From Flavobacteriales bacterium (GTDB taxonomy: Bacteria; Bacteroidota; Bacteroidia; UBA10329): a stretch of 56,867 bases of DNA. The notes below the pieces were generated by a model, which worked only from the letters and a program-made list of their open reading frames with translations, made no database searches and was not told the DNA's origin. The stretch is from NCBI GenBank assembly GCA_021739695.1, contig JAIPBM010000030.1:1-56867 (forward strand), written 5' to 3'. Position 1 is the stretch's first letter; each line of letters opens with the position of its first letter. The position numbers and the translations under genes were made by a program. Below are positions 9,068 through 17,843 of this stretch, one piece after another.

Positions 9068-9688
9068 ATTGAAGTAATTGTCAGCTACCGAGATTCCTTT
9101 AACCAGATTGCTGCCTAAAGCATTGAGTTTGGATATCTGGGCAACAACAGTTTCGTTTCCATACATATGAGCAGATTGAGTCCGAATACGTTCTGTAATT
9201 GAATTGAAATCGGCACTGGTCACTTGGTAATATTGAAATCCATCCGGTTGACCCGGAACCAAGCGATAACCTAATTTCTGATTGAATGAAATGGCGTGCT
9301 GATTTCCACTTTTGATCTTGGCTTTTAGACAACTGAGTCCGAGGGCAACAAATGCTAATTCCATCATGAAAAGAATGGCCAACATTGGCTGTGGCATTTC
9401 CAGATAACTCGGTTCTCCTACAAATATTCCAGCTTCGCCTTCTGTTCTTCTTGAACTGATGTTTTTGATATGGATCAGTCCAATTGGATAATCATGCGTC
9501 CGGATTATCCAATACAGATTTCGGTCCATATCCAATCCTTTAAACCAATTTTCCTGATCTTCTCTTGATAGTAAACCCTGAAACTGCATATTGATTCTGA
9601 CAAAATCCTGATTGCGCCAAAGCCTGACCATTTCAAGGTGACCTGAATTAAGCGATTCAAGTTGCAAACCATACCGTTGAAGCAACAT
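9053..9688 (-). CDS. GNAT-family N-acetyltransferase
   Basis: This 211-residue protein follows the GNAT layout: LRLWRNQDFVR-type N-terminal helix, beta4-beta5 YPIGLIHIKNI, and a C-terminal GNQHAISFNQKLGYRLV corresponding to motif B (N...A...Y/F...G). The RimJ-like class acetylates amino sugars or protein N-termini. An ATG at 9775 is in frame, but I chose the ATG at 9688 because it overlaps the stop of the upstream GT2 gene in a TGATG junction. The upstream extension would lie wholly within that gene. The operon context (ACP, KAS III, GT2, sulfotransferase) suggests acylation of a surface sugar. Confidence 0.75.
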   Translation of the reverse strand: MLLQRYGLQLESLNSGHLEMVRLWRNQDFVRINMQFQGLLSREDQENWFKGLDMDRNLYWIIRTHDYPIGLIHIKNISSRRTEGEAGIFVGEPSYLEMPQPMLAILFMMELAFVALGLSCLKAKIKSGNQHAISFNQKLGYRLVPGQPDGFQYYQVTSADFNSITERIRTQSAHMYGNETVVAQISKLNALGSNLVKGISVADNYFNSKFL

Positions 9689-10608
9689 CAGAGTCTCGTT
9701 TTTATAGAGTACACAGGCTTGCGGATTCGATCTGCATAAATGCGACTTATATAGGCCCCCAATATACTGAGACAAAGTATAATCAAGCCTGTTGCAAAGA
9801 AAATGGCAGTGATGATGGACGCGAATCCTGCTTCGGTTCCAATCATGATTTTCTCATAAATGTAGTACGCACCCAATCCAAAACATATCAACGATGTGAG
9901 AAGCCCGAAAACGCTCATCATCCGCAATGGGAAATCGGTATAGAAGAAAATAAGTTTTATGGCAATTCCTGTCAATCCCAAGAAGGAATAACCAGAGCGA
10001 CCTTCATTCCTCGAATGATGCTCTACCTCCACTTTACCAATTTCATCGGTGTACCAATGGATCACTTGATTAAGAAACAATTGATCGTGCGCCTGCTTGT
10101 TCAATTTCTCCTTCATTTCGGGAGAAATCAGTCTAAAAGAAGAACCGATGTCTGCGCCATCCACCCAATCAAAGATCTTTTTGATCATGTAAGACCCAAG
10201 CCTCTTAAAGAATGGATTGTTCTGCTGTGGTGTTATGCCAAATACAACAGCTGAATCTGAATGCTGATAATGCTCCAGCAATTTTCCGATCTCCTCCGGA
10301 GGAGTCTGAAGATCATCATCCATGGTTATGACAATGCCGCCTCTGGCATTGGTTATTCCGCAGACCGTAGCAGCATTCTGTCCGTAGTTTCTTCCTAAAC
10401 GTATAAGTGAAACAGTGTCTGGATATGCTTTCTTAATTGATTTCAGTTCATTCCAGCTTTCCAGTGGTCCGCCATCTTCTACAAACAGAACCTCGAACGA
10501 TTTTCCAAGTTTCGCGATGGTAGCAGCTGTCCGCTCGTAAACCGGACGCAGCGTTTCAACCGAGTTGAAAACGGGAATTACAACGGTTATATCGGTTTGT
10601 TGGCTCAC
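9688..10608 (-). CDS. Family 2 glycosyltransferase with C-terminal membrane anchors (GtrB/DPM-like)
   Basis: This 306-residue protein has the GT2 start ITVVIPVFNS, the donor-site DDD in ITMDDDLQTPP (about 95-105), and ADIGSSFRLI for the acceptor region. Two C-terminal transmembrane segments lie near 230-255 and 265-290. The subfamily makes polyprenyl-phosphate sugars at the inner membrane for later transfer. The start codon is GTG at 10608, overlapping the TGA of the KAS III gene by 4 bp (GTGA), and its stop overlaps the GNAT start. The three genes are therefore translationally linked. Confidence 0.88.
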   Translation of the reverse strand: MSQQTDITVVIPVFNSVETLRPVYERTAATIAKLGKSFEVLFVEDGGPLESWNELKSIKKAYPDTVSLIRLGRNYGQNAATVCGITNARGGIVITMDDDLQTPPEEIGKLLEHYQHSDSAVVFGITPQQNNPFFKRLGSYMIKKIFDWVDGADIGSSFRLISPEMKEKLNKQAHDQLFLNQVIHWYTDEIGKVEVEHHSRNEGRSGYSFLGLTGIAIKLIFFYTDFPLRMMSVFGLLTSLICFGLGAYYIYEKIMIGTEAGFASIITAIFFATGLIILCLSILGAYISRIYADRIRKPVYSIKTRL

Positions 10609-11660
10609 AGATAGATCATTGGCAAAACAGCCACTTTGTCTGTTCCCAAAATTACATTACCCCACGACAATCCAACACCGAAGCCAGAAAGCATCAATCT
10701 AAGTTGTCGGGTTGATAGTTGCTCCGCCAGCTGCGACACCAAAGTGACGGGTATTGTAGCGCAACTCGTATTACCGAAATCGCACAACGAACTTGGTGCC
10801 TGTTCCTTCCTGAACCCTGTCTTTCGAACGATGGAATTGTTGAGCAGTTGATTGGCCTGATGTAGCACAAGGTAATCGAGTGCCGATGGTTGCACATCTA
10901 CCTCTATTAGAAGGTCTGAAATGCTTGATGCGACTGTGGAAAGGCCGAAGGTGAACACTGCTTGGCCGTTCATTTCGAGTTGATTTTTCTGCCGAATAAC
11001 GCCTTCGCTAACGATTTCCGGTAGCAGAGAATCAGAATTGATCGGCATTCGAAAACCACCATCTGACACGTGGATGGCTTTAAAATCTTCTCCCCTCGAG
11101 CCAAGTTTGAATTGCATATCTGCTGCTGCATCATCCAACTCGAATGCTGTTGCACTGCCTGCATCGGCAAATATGGGCCAGATGGAATTATCCTGCGGGG
11201 AAACCATTTTTGTGATGGTATCGCCTACCAGAAGCAATCCTTTTTGGATGCCGAAAGACTTCATCATCCCAACGATTACAGACATGCCGTAAACGTAGCC
11301 TGCACAGCCTTGATTGATATCCAACGACATGGCGCTTTGCGCTAGTCCGAGTTTATGTTGTAGTTGCGTGGCCGAACCAGGAACTATGTGATCAGGTGTT
11401 TGGCTTACAAAAATCAGAATCCCAACTTCTTCCGCATTCCAAGCAAGTTTTTCGAGCAATGGGCGCGCGGCTGATTCGCAAAGATCGGCTGCCGTAACTG
11501 AACTTCGGGCAAGATGCCGAAAGCGTATTCCAACCTGATTGACAATCTCTTTTCTTGCTTTTTCGGAAAGGGATGAGAGTTCCAAATTGTCTTCTCTCTT
11601 ATTGGGCACCGCGGCAGCGAGCCCAACCAAACGCACACCTTGGCCCAAGAGCATTGGCAT
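10605..11660 (-). CDS. 3-oxoacyl-ACP synthase III (FabH/KAS III-like)
   Basis: This 351-residue thiolase-fold enzyme has the complete Cys-His-Asn triad: C119 in INQGCAG, H267 in LHQAN, N297 in FGNTS. KAS III condenses an acyl-CoA with malonyl-ACP, or transfers acyl groups. The dedicated ACP gene ends 1-2 bases upstream, and glycosyltransferase and acetyltransferase genes follow. A role in making a short acyl group for a surface sugar or small molecule is therefore more likely than general fatty-acid synthesis. The N-terminus allows ATG at 11660 or 11654. Confidence 0.85.
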   Translation of the reverse strand: MPMLLGQGVRLVGLAAAVPNKREDNLELSSLSEKARKEIVNQVGIRFRHLARSSVTAADLCESAARPLLEKLAWNAEEVGILIFVSQTPDHIVPGSATQLQHKLGLAQSAMSLDINQGCAGYVYGMSVIVGMMKSFGIQKGLLLVGDTITKMVSPQDNSIWPIFADAGSATAFELDDAAADMQFKLGSRGEDFKAIHVSDGGFRMPINSDSLLPEIVSEGVIRQKNQLEMNGQAVFTFGLSTVASSISDLLIEVDVQPSALDYLVLHQANQLLNNSIVRKTGFRKEQAPSSLCDFGNTSCATIPVTLVSQLAEQLSTRQLRLMLSGFGVGLSWGNVILGTDKVAVLPMIYL

Positions 11661-11661
11661 T

Positions 11662-11901
11662 TTAGGGCTTTAAGGTTAGGCTGTAGAGATCGGCAACCGT
11701 CTGTGCTGCTCTAAAATCCTTTTCGGGAATGGTTACTCCATAATGTTCGTCAATAGCGGCAATGACAATAAGCGCTTGCATGGAAGACCATTCTTCCAGG
11801 TCTCTGAATTTAGATTGCGATCCAATGGTGGACGCATCTTGAAACAAGGAGCTGAATACTTCCACGAATTCTGATTGACTTGCTGGCATGGGCTGCAACA
11901 T
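11662..11901 (-). CDS. Acyl carrier protein (pathway-specific)
   Basis: This 79-residue acidic helical protein has the ACP layout. The phosphopantetheine site reads EEWSSMQAL, with Ser40 the attachment residue. The usual Asp before that Ser is replaced by another Ser (DSL/DSM becomes SSM), which may affect recognition by a phosphopantetheinyl transferase. Its stop lies directly before the KAS III start, so the two form a pair. It is encoded downstream of the sulfotransferase gene and ahead of GT2 and GNAT, and is unlikely to be the housekeeping ACP. Confidence 0.8.
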   Translation of the reverse strand: MLQPMPASQSEFVEVFSSLFQDASTIGSQSKFRDLEEWSSMQALIVIAAIDEHYGVTIPEKDFRAAQTVADLYSLTLKP

Positions 11902-11937
11902 TGCTTATTGCGAATGTAGTGAACTGATCATAGAAAT

Positions 11938-13266
11938 TCAGGTTGCGGAGATTCCGAACTTCTCGATGTATGATCTGAAGCGCTCTTTAATGGAATCGAC
12001 ATCCAACCCGTAATGGTCGGCCGAATAGCCATGTTTTCCTCTATCGTCCGGTCTATCTCGCTTCAGATATGCATCCATTTTACCCTCATCCACAGGAGTG
12101 ATGTTGAAGTGAGAAGTGATCCTGTTCACGGCTTCAACTGGTTCGTGAAGTAAGGATCTGAAATTGACGTCAATAAAGCGCTCATCCCCTACCCGCTCGC
12201 GCACGGCCAATCCGCGCTCAATTCCTTGCCGGAAGCGCTCTTCTATATACGGACCTAATTCGGTCGGTTCGAACTGCCCATAAAGCAATCTCCAATTGAG
12301 CGAAGCCAAGCTGCAATAGCTTGGAATGCTGCGGCTTGGGTCGCGGTGTGTCCATACGATACATGCATCGGGAAAAACTTCTAAAAGCGCATCCAGATGC
12401 CACATGTGATCGGGACATTTCAAGATGAGTTTCTTATCGGGCACGCGATGCACCATCACCTGAAGAAACTTCTTGTATTCCTGATAGGCGGGTTTCATAT
12501 CGTGCTGATTGATAAACTTGCCGTAGTCGGGCCAGCGGCTGGTCATCTCCCAATTGGGAACGGTGAATTGAGGGATGAAAAGCGACCAACATTCTTCCAA
12601 CGAATCGTGTCGCACTTCATGAATAAACTTCATCTCTGGCACCACAAAATTGGCAACTGCCAAGCGCATCTTAGTTCTCCGTTGCCTTTTTGCCACATCC
12701 TTTTCAGGATTATCCGAAACAGGAATTGGATTGGTCAGTTCCCAAAACTGAAGCGCTCGTCTATCTTCGCTCAAGTGCAGCAGATTCTGCAAAAGCGTTG
12801 TTCCTGTTCGGGGAAATCCAACGATAAAAACCGGTCGCTCAATTTTAACATCGGCAACCTCTGGGTGTTTCTTCATGTAATCAATCATCATCAGACGATT
12901 GGATAGCGCATCTACGCCAAATCCTGTTGATGAGAGTTTGCCGAAATCTGTAACGGGAGCTGAATTGACCGAACTGGTGAGTGCCTCCATCCCAACCCGA
13001 TGCATATTATCGCCCAGATCGCTTAAGCCTGTTCTGCGTTTGGCCTTTTTGGTGATCGAATCCGGATCTACACGTTTTGGCGTAATGCCAAACACTTGCA
13101 ACAGGCCGATCAGCGCATTCAGCACACGCATCGGTAGTTTGTAGGAATTTTCTCTTACTCGTTTGGCCAAGGACCTTGCTTGATTTAAGCCCGCAAGGTA
13201 TTGAATCTTGTGATTGGGATTTTCTTTATCTCTTACCCTCATGGCATGTGTCATTCCTGTGGCCAA
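11938..13266 (-). CDS. Sulfotransferase-family protein (Sulfotransfer_3-like)
   Basis: This 442-residue protein has the 5'-phosphosulfate loop GFPRTGTT at 150-157. The 3'-phosphate motif is in WTHRDPSRSIPSYC (305-318), where R308 and S315 would contact PAPS. The long N-terminal 140 residues and the HRDP form resemble the bacterial group acting on lipids or glycans. In-frame ATGs at 13266, 13254 and 13242 are possible starts. It is the first gene of the minus-strand run that continues with ACP, KAS III, GT2 and GNAT. The upstream leader contains the 21-bp repeat array. Confidence 0.75.
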   Translation of the reverse strand: MATGMTHAMRVRDKENPNHKIQYLAGLNQARSLAKRVRENSYKLPMRVLNALIGLLQVFGITPKRVDPDSITKKAKRRTGLSDLGDNMHRVGMEALTSSVNSAPVTDFGKLSSTGFGVDALSNRLMMIDYMKKHPEVADVKIERPVFIVGFPRTGTTLLQNLLHLSEDRRALQFWELTNPIPVSDNPEKDVAKRQRRTKMRLAVANFVVPEMKFIHEVRHDSLEECWSLFIPQFTVPNWEMTSRWPDYGKFINQHDMKPAYQEYKKFLQVMVHRVPDKKLILKCPDHMWHLDALLEVFPDACIVWTHRDPSRSIPSYCSLASLNWRLLYGQFEPTELGPYIEERFRQGIERGLAVRERVGDERFIDVNFRSLLHEPVEAVNRITSHFNITPVDEGKMDAYLKRDRPDDRGKHGYSADHYGLDVDSIKERFRSYIEKFGISAT

Positions 13267-13349
13267 GTGCCAGCTTTGCCGCTGCTGATTGGTGCAAGGG
13301 CATGCACTCCATCAAGGAAAAACGAGATGGACCTGGCTTTTCTATGGGT

Positions 13350-13538
13350 TTTTTGTGGTTTCCGTTAGCGTATTTGACCTTTACAACTCCTTTACGACTC
13401 TTTTGAACAACTTCTTACGGCCTTTTATCAACTTGATAGAACCTTCCGTTGTGCTCTCACATCCTTTTACCGAGCACATAGAACCTTCCGTTAACCTCTT
13501 AGAACTTTCCATCAACTTTTAATGCCCTTCAAAGCACC
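13350..13538. repeat. Degenerate 21-bp tandem repeat (about nine units), open as heptapeptide repeats on plus
   Basis: Nine consecutive 21-bp units start at 13350, 13371, 13392, 13413, 13434, 13455, 13476, 13497 and 13518. The best matching pair is 13434 and 13476, which share TAGAACCTTCCGTT. The centre CCTT and the end CAACT are the most conserved parts. On plus the array lies in an open frame, 13289-13522, giving seven-residue repeats such as LIEPSVV, HIEPSVN and LLELSIN. On minus the same array has recurrent stops. No start site or signal supports expression of that frame. The rest of the 468-bp gap (13267-13734) shows nothing else I can name. Confidence 0.75.
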
Positions 13539-13734
13539 TCCGAATGGGCTAAGACCATGCGAGGCATTGCCATTTGTCTTTCTGTTGCTTACAATACTTT
13601 GACCCGAACCGAAAGTTGAATGCAGATGGAATTGCCCACGGCATTGTTTTGCCAGATAAGCCAAGAGGAATGTTGCATGCATGGCTCTGTTGCCATCATG
13701 CCTCTAAGGTTTGTTTATAAAGAGGTCTGCACCA

Positions 13735-15420
13735 TTAGTGCATTCGGATAATGCGACCTTCGAATGGCTTGAGTACAGGCTCCTCAAAATCCGAATGAGT
13801 AGAGAACAACACCTGCTGCTGATGTGAATTAAGCCTACGAAGGTGCTGGGAAAAATTCAGCAATACCAGAAACTTCTCCCCTTCCAATTCGCGATAGAAG
13901 GCAAACAGCTTACCGTTGCTCAACTCCTCGTCAATGGTTAGCGATCCTTTTTGTAGAATCGGATGTTCGTTCCTGAACTGGATAACGCGTTGACAGAAAT
14001 TCAGCAATGAATTGGGGTCCTTGGCCTCCACCTCCGCATTCTTTTCCATGAAATTATCGGCCACTGGAAGCCACGGTCTGCCACTGGTAAACCCAGCATT
14101 GGCCGTGGTGTCCCAAAGCATGGGTGTTCGGCACTCATCGCGGTTTAGCGATTGCCCGGTCCAATTGACCATGAACTGCGGAATGCTCTTATAGCGCTGC
14201 GCCAATGGATCCAAACCCGTTTTAAGCGGAAGCGTAGGCTTCTCAATTCCCAATTCCTCGCCATAATAAGTGAACGGAATTCCCCTTACGGTGAATTGTA
14301 GCAATGCCATCAGTTTGGCCTTGCGCACATCATTACCCAACGGCGTGATGCTGCGCCTCCGATCATGATTGCTGAATACATAAGTAGGAATGAACGGTTC
14401 GGGAAAATTCTCCTCGAAATGCGCCACGGTCTTCCGCCACTTCTTGGCTTTGAAAGGCGTGGAGAGTGTTTGGAAAAGAAATATGGTATGAAGGCCGTTC
14501 TTCCCCTCGTAAGAGCAGAATTTCTTAGTGGTTTCCACATCTCCGAACACTTCACCAACCATGAACCGAACAGGGTTTTGGAACGAGTCGACCAATGCCC
14601 TTAACTCGCTCGCAAAACGGAAACTTCCTTCCTGATTGACGTTGTACTTCATCTTCTGAAAGAAGCCATTAGGCGATTCTTCCGAAGGAATAACCTTTAA
14701 ACTGGACGGATTATCATGGAAGGATGTGTCCTCATAGATGGAATTGAAAATATCCAAGCGGAAACCATCCACGCCTTTCGAAAGCCAGAAACGCGCCACA
14801 TCAAGCATGGCACTTTTCACTTCCAGATTGCTGTAATTCAGATCGGGCTGAAATTCCAAGAACGAGGCCCAATAGAACTGCTTACGACCTTCATGCCAAT
14901 GCCAACCGCTTCCGCCAATGGTTGCTTTCCAATTGTTCGGAGCTTTCTTGCCGTCCTTACCACTTCCATCCTTCCACACATACCAATCTGCTTTGGGATT
15001 GTCCTTCCCCGAAGCGGATTCCTTGAACCAATCATGCTCATCCGAAGTGTGATTCATCACCAGATCAAAAACCACCTTCATGTTCCGAGCGTGGATCTCC
15101 TCAATCAACTGCAAACAACTTTCCATATCGCCATATTCGGGTGCAACGCTGCGATAGTCGCTGATGTCGTATCCGAAATCCTTCTGCGGACTTTTGAAGA
15201 AAGGCGATATCCAGATCGTCTCAAAACCAAGTTCCTTCACGTGGTCAAGTTTCTGAATGATTCCTTTCAGATCACCCAATCCATCTCCATCCGTATCGTA
15301 AAAAGAGCGTGGGTAGATCTGATAAACAGTGGTAGATTTCCACCATTCATCACCTTCCGATTGAGCTTGAACGAACAGCTCCATCTGCATGAATACCAAA
15401 AGAAACAAAGCCGCTCTCAT
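13735..15420 (-). CDS. Secreted GH13 family alpha-glucosidase/alpha-amylase
   Basis: This 561-residue protein has a signal peptide ending FVQAQ at about 20. It carries the four GH13 regions: DLVMNH (119-124), GFRLD with nucleophile D223, GEVFGD with acid/base E290, and SNHD with H352-D353. WKSTTVYQIYPRSF at the N-terminus and YGEELG near the end fit the oligo-1,6-glucosidase/maltase branch acting on short alpha-glucans, probably in the periplasm. I chose the ATG at 15420. A longer in-frame start at 15507 would lie inside the tmRNA gene and upstream of its terminator, and would hide the signal peptide. Confidence 0.9.
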   Translation of the reverse strand: MRAALFLLVFMQMELFVQAQSEGDEWWKSTTVYQIYPRSFYDTDGDGLGDLKGIIQKLDHVKELGFETIWISPFFKSPQKDFGYDISDYRSVAPEYGDMESCLQLIEEIHARNMKVVFDLVMNHTSDEHDWFKESASGKDNPKADWYVWKDGSGKDGKKAPNNWKATIGGSGWHWHEGRKQFYWASFLEFQPDLNYSNLEVKSAMLDVARFWLSKGVDGFRLDIFNSIYEDTSFHDNPSSLKVIPSEESPNGFFQKMKYNVNQEGSFRFASELRALVDSFQNPVRFMVGEVFGDVETTKKFCSYEGKNGLHTIFLFQTLSTPFKAKKWRKTVAHFEENFPEPFIPTYVFSNHDRRRSITPLGNDVRKAKLMALLQFTVRGIPFTYYGEELGIEKPTLPLKTGLDPLAQRYKSIPQFMVNWTGQSLNRDECRTPMLWDTTANAGFTSGRPWLPVADNFMEKNAEVEAKDPNSLLNFCQRVIQFRNEHPILQKGSLTIDEELSNGKLFAFYRELEGEKFLVLLNFSQHLRRLNSHQQQVLFSTHSDFEEPVLKPFEGRIIRMH

Positions 15421-15435
15421 TGAACGCAAGAAACG

Positions 15436-15462
15436 AAAAAGCCCGACCAATTGGTCGGGCTT
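15436..15462 (-). terminator. Intrinsic terminator of ssrA
   Basis: A perfect palindrome at 15439-15462 (12-bp arms, AAGCCCGACCAA paired with TTGGTCGGGCTT) lies just downstream of the tmRNA 3' end. On minus it is followed by a run of five T including the stem end. It sits 16 bp upstream of the GH13 start, which shows that this gene must have its own start site between terminator and ATG, or rely on readthrough. Confidence 0.85.
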
Positions 15463-15472
15463 CTTTGTTAAG

Positions 15473-15833
15473 TGGAGCCGGAGGGATTCGAACCCTCGTC
15501 CAAACAACAGACCTGTGGGCCTTCTACATGTTTATTCTCAACTTGATTGTCGGGAACGGTCCGGCAAGAGACAACCTAACTGATCCTTATCCTCTGAGAT
15601 TTTCGTCCGCGGGCCGAGAAAACCCTTGGCTTATTCTTACCTGTCGATGCCTCATTAGTTGCACTGTAAGACGCTGTTGCAACCGAGACAGCCACTACTT
15701 AAGTCTAACTTAAGCAGCTAGCGCGAAGTTTGATTCGCCTAGTAAAATTTGGAACACTTGATTACGGATGATCATTCCAACACCCGACATGCTTACCTCA
15801 CCGACCTTGCTGCTGTCAAAACCTGTCGGCCCC
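15473..15833 (-). ncRNA. ssrA: Transfer-messenger RNA (tmRNA)
   Basis: The 5' end GGGGCCGACAGGTTTTGACA and the 3' T-arm GTTCGAATCCCTCCGGCTCCA-type end (read on minus) pair over a 7-bp acceptor stem. The alanyl-specific G-U wobble is kept at the third pair. The resume frame reads GGC GAA TCA AAC TTC GCG CTA GCT GCT TAA, giving the tag (A)GESNFALAA. This is close to other Bacteroidota tags ending ALAA. The final CCA is not encoded: the discriminator A at 15473 is followed by CTTAAC on minus. Length is 361 nt. The RNA rescues stalled ribosomes and marks incomplete proteins for proteolysis. Confidence 0.95.
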
Positions 15834-15899
15834 ATAAATAAAGAACTACTTTATGCTTACTTATTCAACCCCAACAGATAACCATCGTGGTTACCAGAT

Positions 15900-16448
15900 T
15901 TACTTAATCAGTTTCTGCAACTCTGCGTGCAAATTGGCACCTCTTAGATTCTTCGCTACAATCACACCATTCGCATCCAACAGAAAATTGCCTGGAATAG
16001 AACGTACTCCATAAGTTGCTGCTCCTGCACTGCTCCATCCACCAAGATCGCTTACGTTGATCCAATTAAGACGATCGGCTTTAATTGCTTCCACCCAAGC
16101 ATCCTGACTTTTATCGAGAGACACACCATAAATTTCAAATCCTTTAGAACTGAACTTGCTGTAGGCACTTACTACGTTCGGATTCTCCATTCTGCATGGT
16201 CTGCACCACGAAGCCCAAAAATCAATTAGAACAACTTTCCCTCTAAGAGAAGCCAAGCTTATTTCTTTTCCTTGCGGATTTTTGAACTTAAGCTCAGGAG
16301 CAATATCACCAATATTGATTCCGACCTTCTTGTCTTGAAGTTCTGTTTTCCCTTTTTCGTCACCTCCAGCGTATGAAGTTGAACCAACAAAAACTAAACC
16401 TATAACTAGTAAAAATGCAATCCTTTTCATGCTGTCTATCTTATTCAA
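15900..16448 (-). CDS. TlpA/ResA-like thioredoxin-fold protein, exported
   Basis: This protein has up to 182 residues, with a hydrophobic export signal (VIGLVFVGSTSYA). A thioredoxin fold follows with redox pair WCRPC (C82, C85) and the cis-Pro loop at SIPGNFLLD. TlpA-like proteins reduce disulfides or act in cytochrome maturation in the periplasm. Starts at 16448 and 16430 are both possible; the second gives the more usual MKRIAFLL signal. The gene stands alone between ssrA and murA, with no partner gene to indicate the target. Confidence 0.85.
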   Translation of the reverse strand: MNKIDSMKRIAFLLVIGLVFVGSTSYAGGDEKGKTELQDKKVGINIGDIAPELKFKNPQGKEISLASLRGKVVLIDFWASWCRPCRMENPNVVSAYSKFSSKGFEIYGVSLDKSQDAWVEAIKADRLNWINVSDLGGWSSAGAATYGVRSIPGNFLLDANGVIVAKNLRGANLHAELQKLIK

Positions 16449-16536
16449 TTACTTATGTACTTACCTGTTATTCGTCAGACATTGTCAATAACCATACCAT
16501 TAGAAAACGAACACGGAATTGACAAAACAACCGATG

Positions 16537-17841
16537 CTATAATCGCTTGATATTGGCACCGATGGCGTTCAACCGAGCATCAATATTCTGATATCCACGG
16601 TCTATCTGCTCGATATTGTGAATCGTACTTTTTCCATCTGCGGACAGCGCTGCAATAAGCAACGATACTCCAGCTCGGATGTCTGGGCTGGTCATCTGTA
16701 TTCCTCGCAAAGCTATTTGATGGTCCATTCCTATGACAGAAGCACGGTGCGGGTCGCACAAGATGATCTTCGCACCCATATCAATGAGTTTATCTACGAA
16801 GAACAGGCGGCTTTCAAACATCTTCTGATGAATGAGCACACTTCCTTTTGCCTGGGTGGCCACAACTAATACAATGCTCAATAGATCAGGTGTAAAACCT
16901 GGCCAAGGTGCATCTGCAATGGTGAGAATGGAACCATCTATGAACGATTCAATCGCATAATGTTCTTGAGAAGGAATGTAAAGATCATCGCCTCTCAACT
17001 CCATCTGAATTCCAAGCTTTTGAAATATCGTTGGAATAACACCAAGGTTGGGATAGCTTACGTTCTTAATCGTAATCTCTGATTTGGTCATAGCGGCCAA
17101 ACCAATGAACGAGCCTATCTCAATCATATCTGGAAGACAACGATGCTCTGTTCCAGTCAAATAATCAACGCCATCAATAACGAGCAGGTTGGAACCGATG
17201 CCTGATATCTTGGCACCCATCCGAACTAGCATGTTACACAGCTGCTGGAGATACGGTTCACAAGCAGCATTGTAAATGGTGGTTCGGCCTTTTGCCAAAA
17301 CGGCAGCCATCACAATATTTGCCGTTCCTGTTACCGAAGCTTCATCTAAAAGCATGTAGCAACCTTGTAGGTTACTTGCTTCAACTTTATAAAACTGCTC
17401 ATCAGACAGATATTCGAACTTGGCGCCAAGCTTTTGAAAGCCGATGAAATGAGTATCAAGTCTTCTACGTCCGATCTTGTCGCCACCTGGTTGTGGGATA
17501 TATCCCTTGCCAAATCGCCCAAGCATTGGACCAACAACCATGATAGAACCTCGAAGTCCAGAACCTTTCTTCTTGTACTCTTCTGAATGAAGATGTTCAA
17601 GATCTACATTATCGGCTGTAAACTCGTATGTGTCTTCTGAAAGTTGATTGACCTTTACGCCAAGATCGCGCAGAAGGTCAATAAGTTTATTCACGTCCCT
17701 GATATTGGGAATGTTTGAAATGGTCACTTTCTCTGGCGTGAGAAGCACAGCGCAGAGAATTTGAAGTGCTTCATTCTTGGCTCCTTGAGGAACCAATTCT
17801 CCCTTTAATCTGTTGCCGCCAATGATTTCAAATGATGCCAT
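16537..17841 (-). CDS. murA: UDP-N-acetylglucosamine 1-carboxyvinyltransferase with Asp in the catalytic Cys position
   Basis: This 434-residue full-length MurA transfers enolpyruvate to UDP-GlcNAc, the first committed step of peptidoglycan synthesis. KNEALQ (22-27) holds the conserved Lys. The catalytic loop reads PQPGGDKIGRRRLD, where D121 replaces the fosfomycin-alkylated Cys of the E. coli loop. The same change in Mycobacterium and Chlamydia MurA gives intrinsic fosfomycin resistance while activity is kept. The gene starts 2 bp after the DUF4290 gene, forming a two-gene unit commonly seen in Bacteroidota. Confidence 0.95.
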   Translation of the reverse strand: MASFEIIGGNRLKGELVPQGAKNEALQILCAVLLTPEKVTISNIPNIRDVNKLIDLLRDLGVKVNQLSEDTYEFTADNVDLEHLHSEEYKKKGSGLRGSIMVVGPMLGRFGKGYIPQPGGDKIGRRRLDTHFIGFQKLGAKFEYLSDEQFYKVEASNLQGCYMLLDEASVTGTANIVMAAVLAKGRTTIYNAACEPYLQQLCNMLVRMGAKISGIGSNLLVIDGVDYLTGTEHRCLPDMIEIGSFIGLAAMTKSEITIKNVSYPNLGVIPTIFQKLGIQMELRGDDLYIPSQEHYAIESFIDGSILTIADAPWPGFTPDLLSIVLVVATQAKGSVLIHQKMFESRLFFVDKLIDMGAKIILCDPHRASVIGMDHQIALRGIQMTSPDIRAGVSLLIAALSADGKSTIHNIEQIDRGYQNIDARLNAIGANIKRL

Positions 17842-17843
17842 GA

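Noticed and set aside
13735-15507. 590-residue form of the GH13 enzyme starting at 15507
   Set aside because: The extra 29 codons lie in the tmRNA gene and its terminator and hide the signal peptide; the ATG at 15420 is better.
15473-15560. A separate tRNA gene suggested by the T-arm sequence
   Set aside because: The T-arm and acceptor pair with the 5' end at 15833; this is the tRNA-like part of ssrA.
15389-15713. Plus-strand open frames across the tmRNA
   Set aside because: They are antisense to a clear structured RNA gene and show no protein features.
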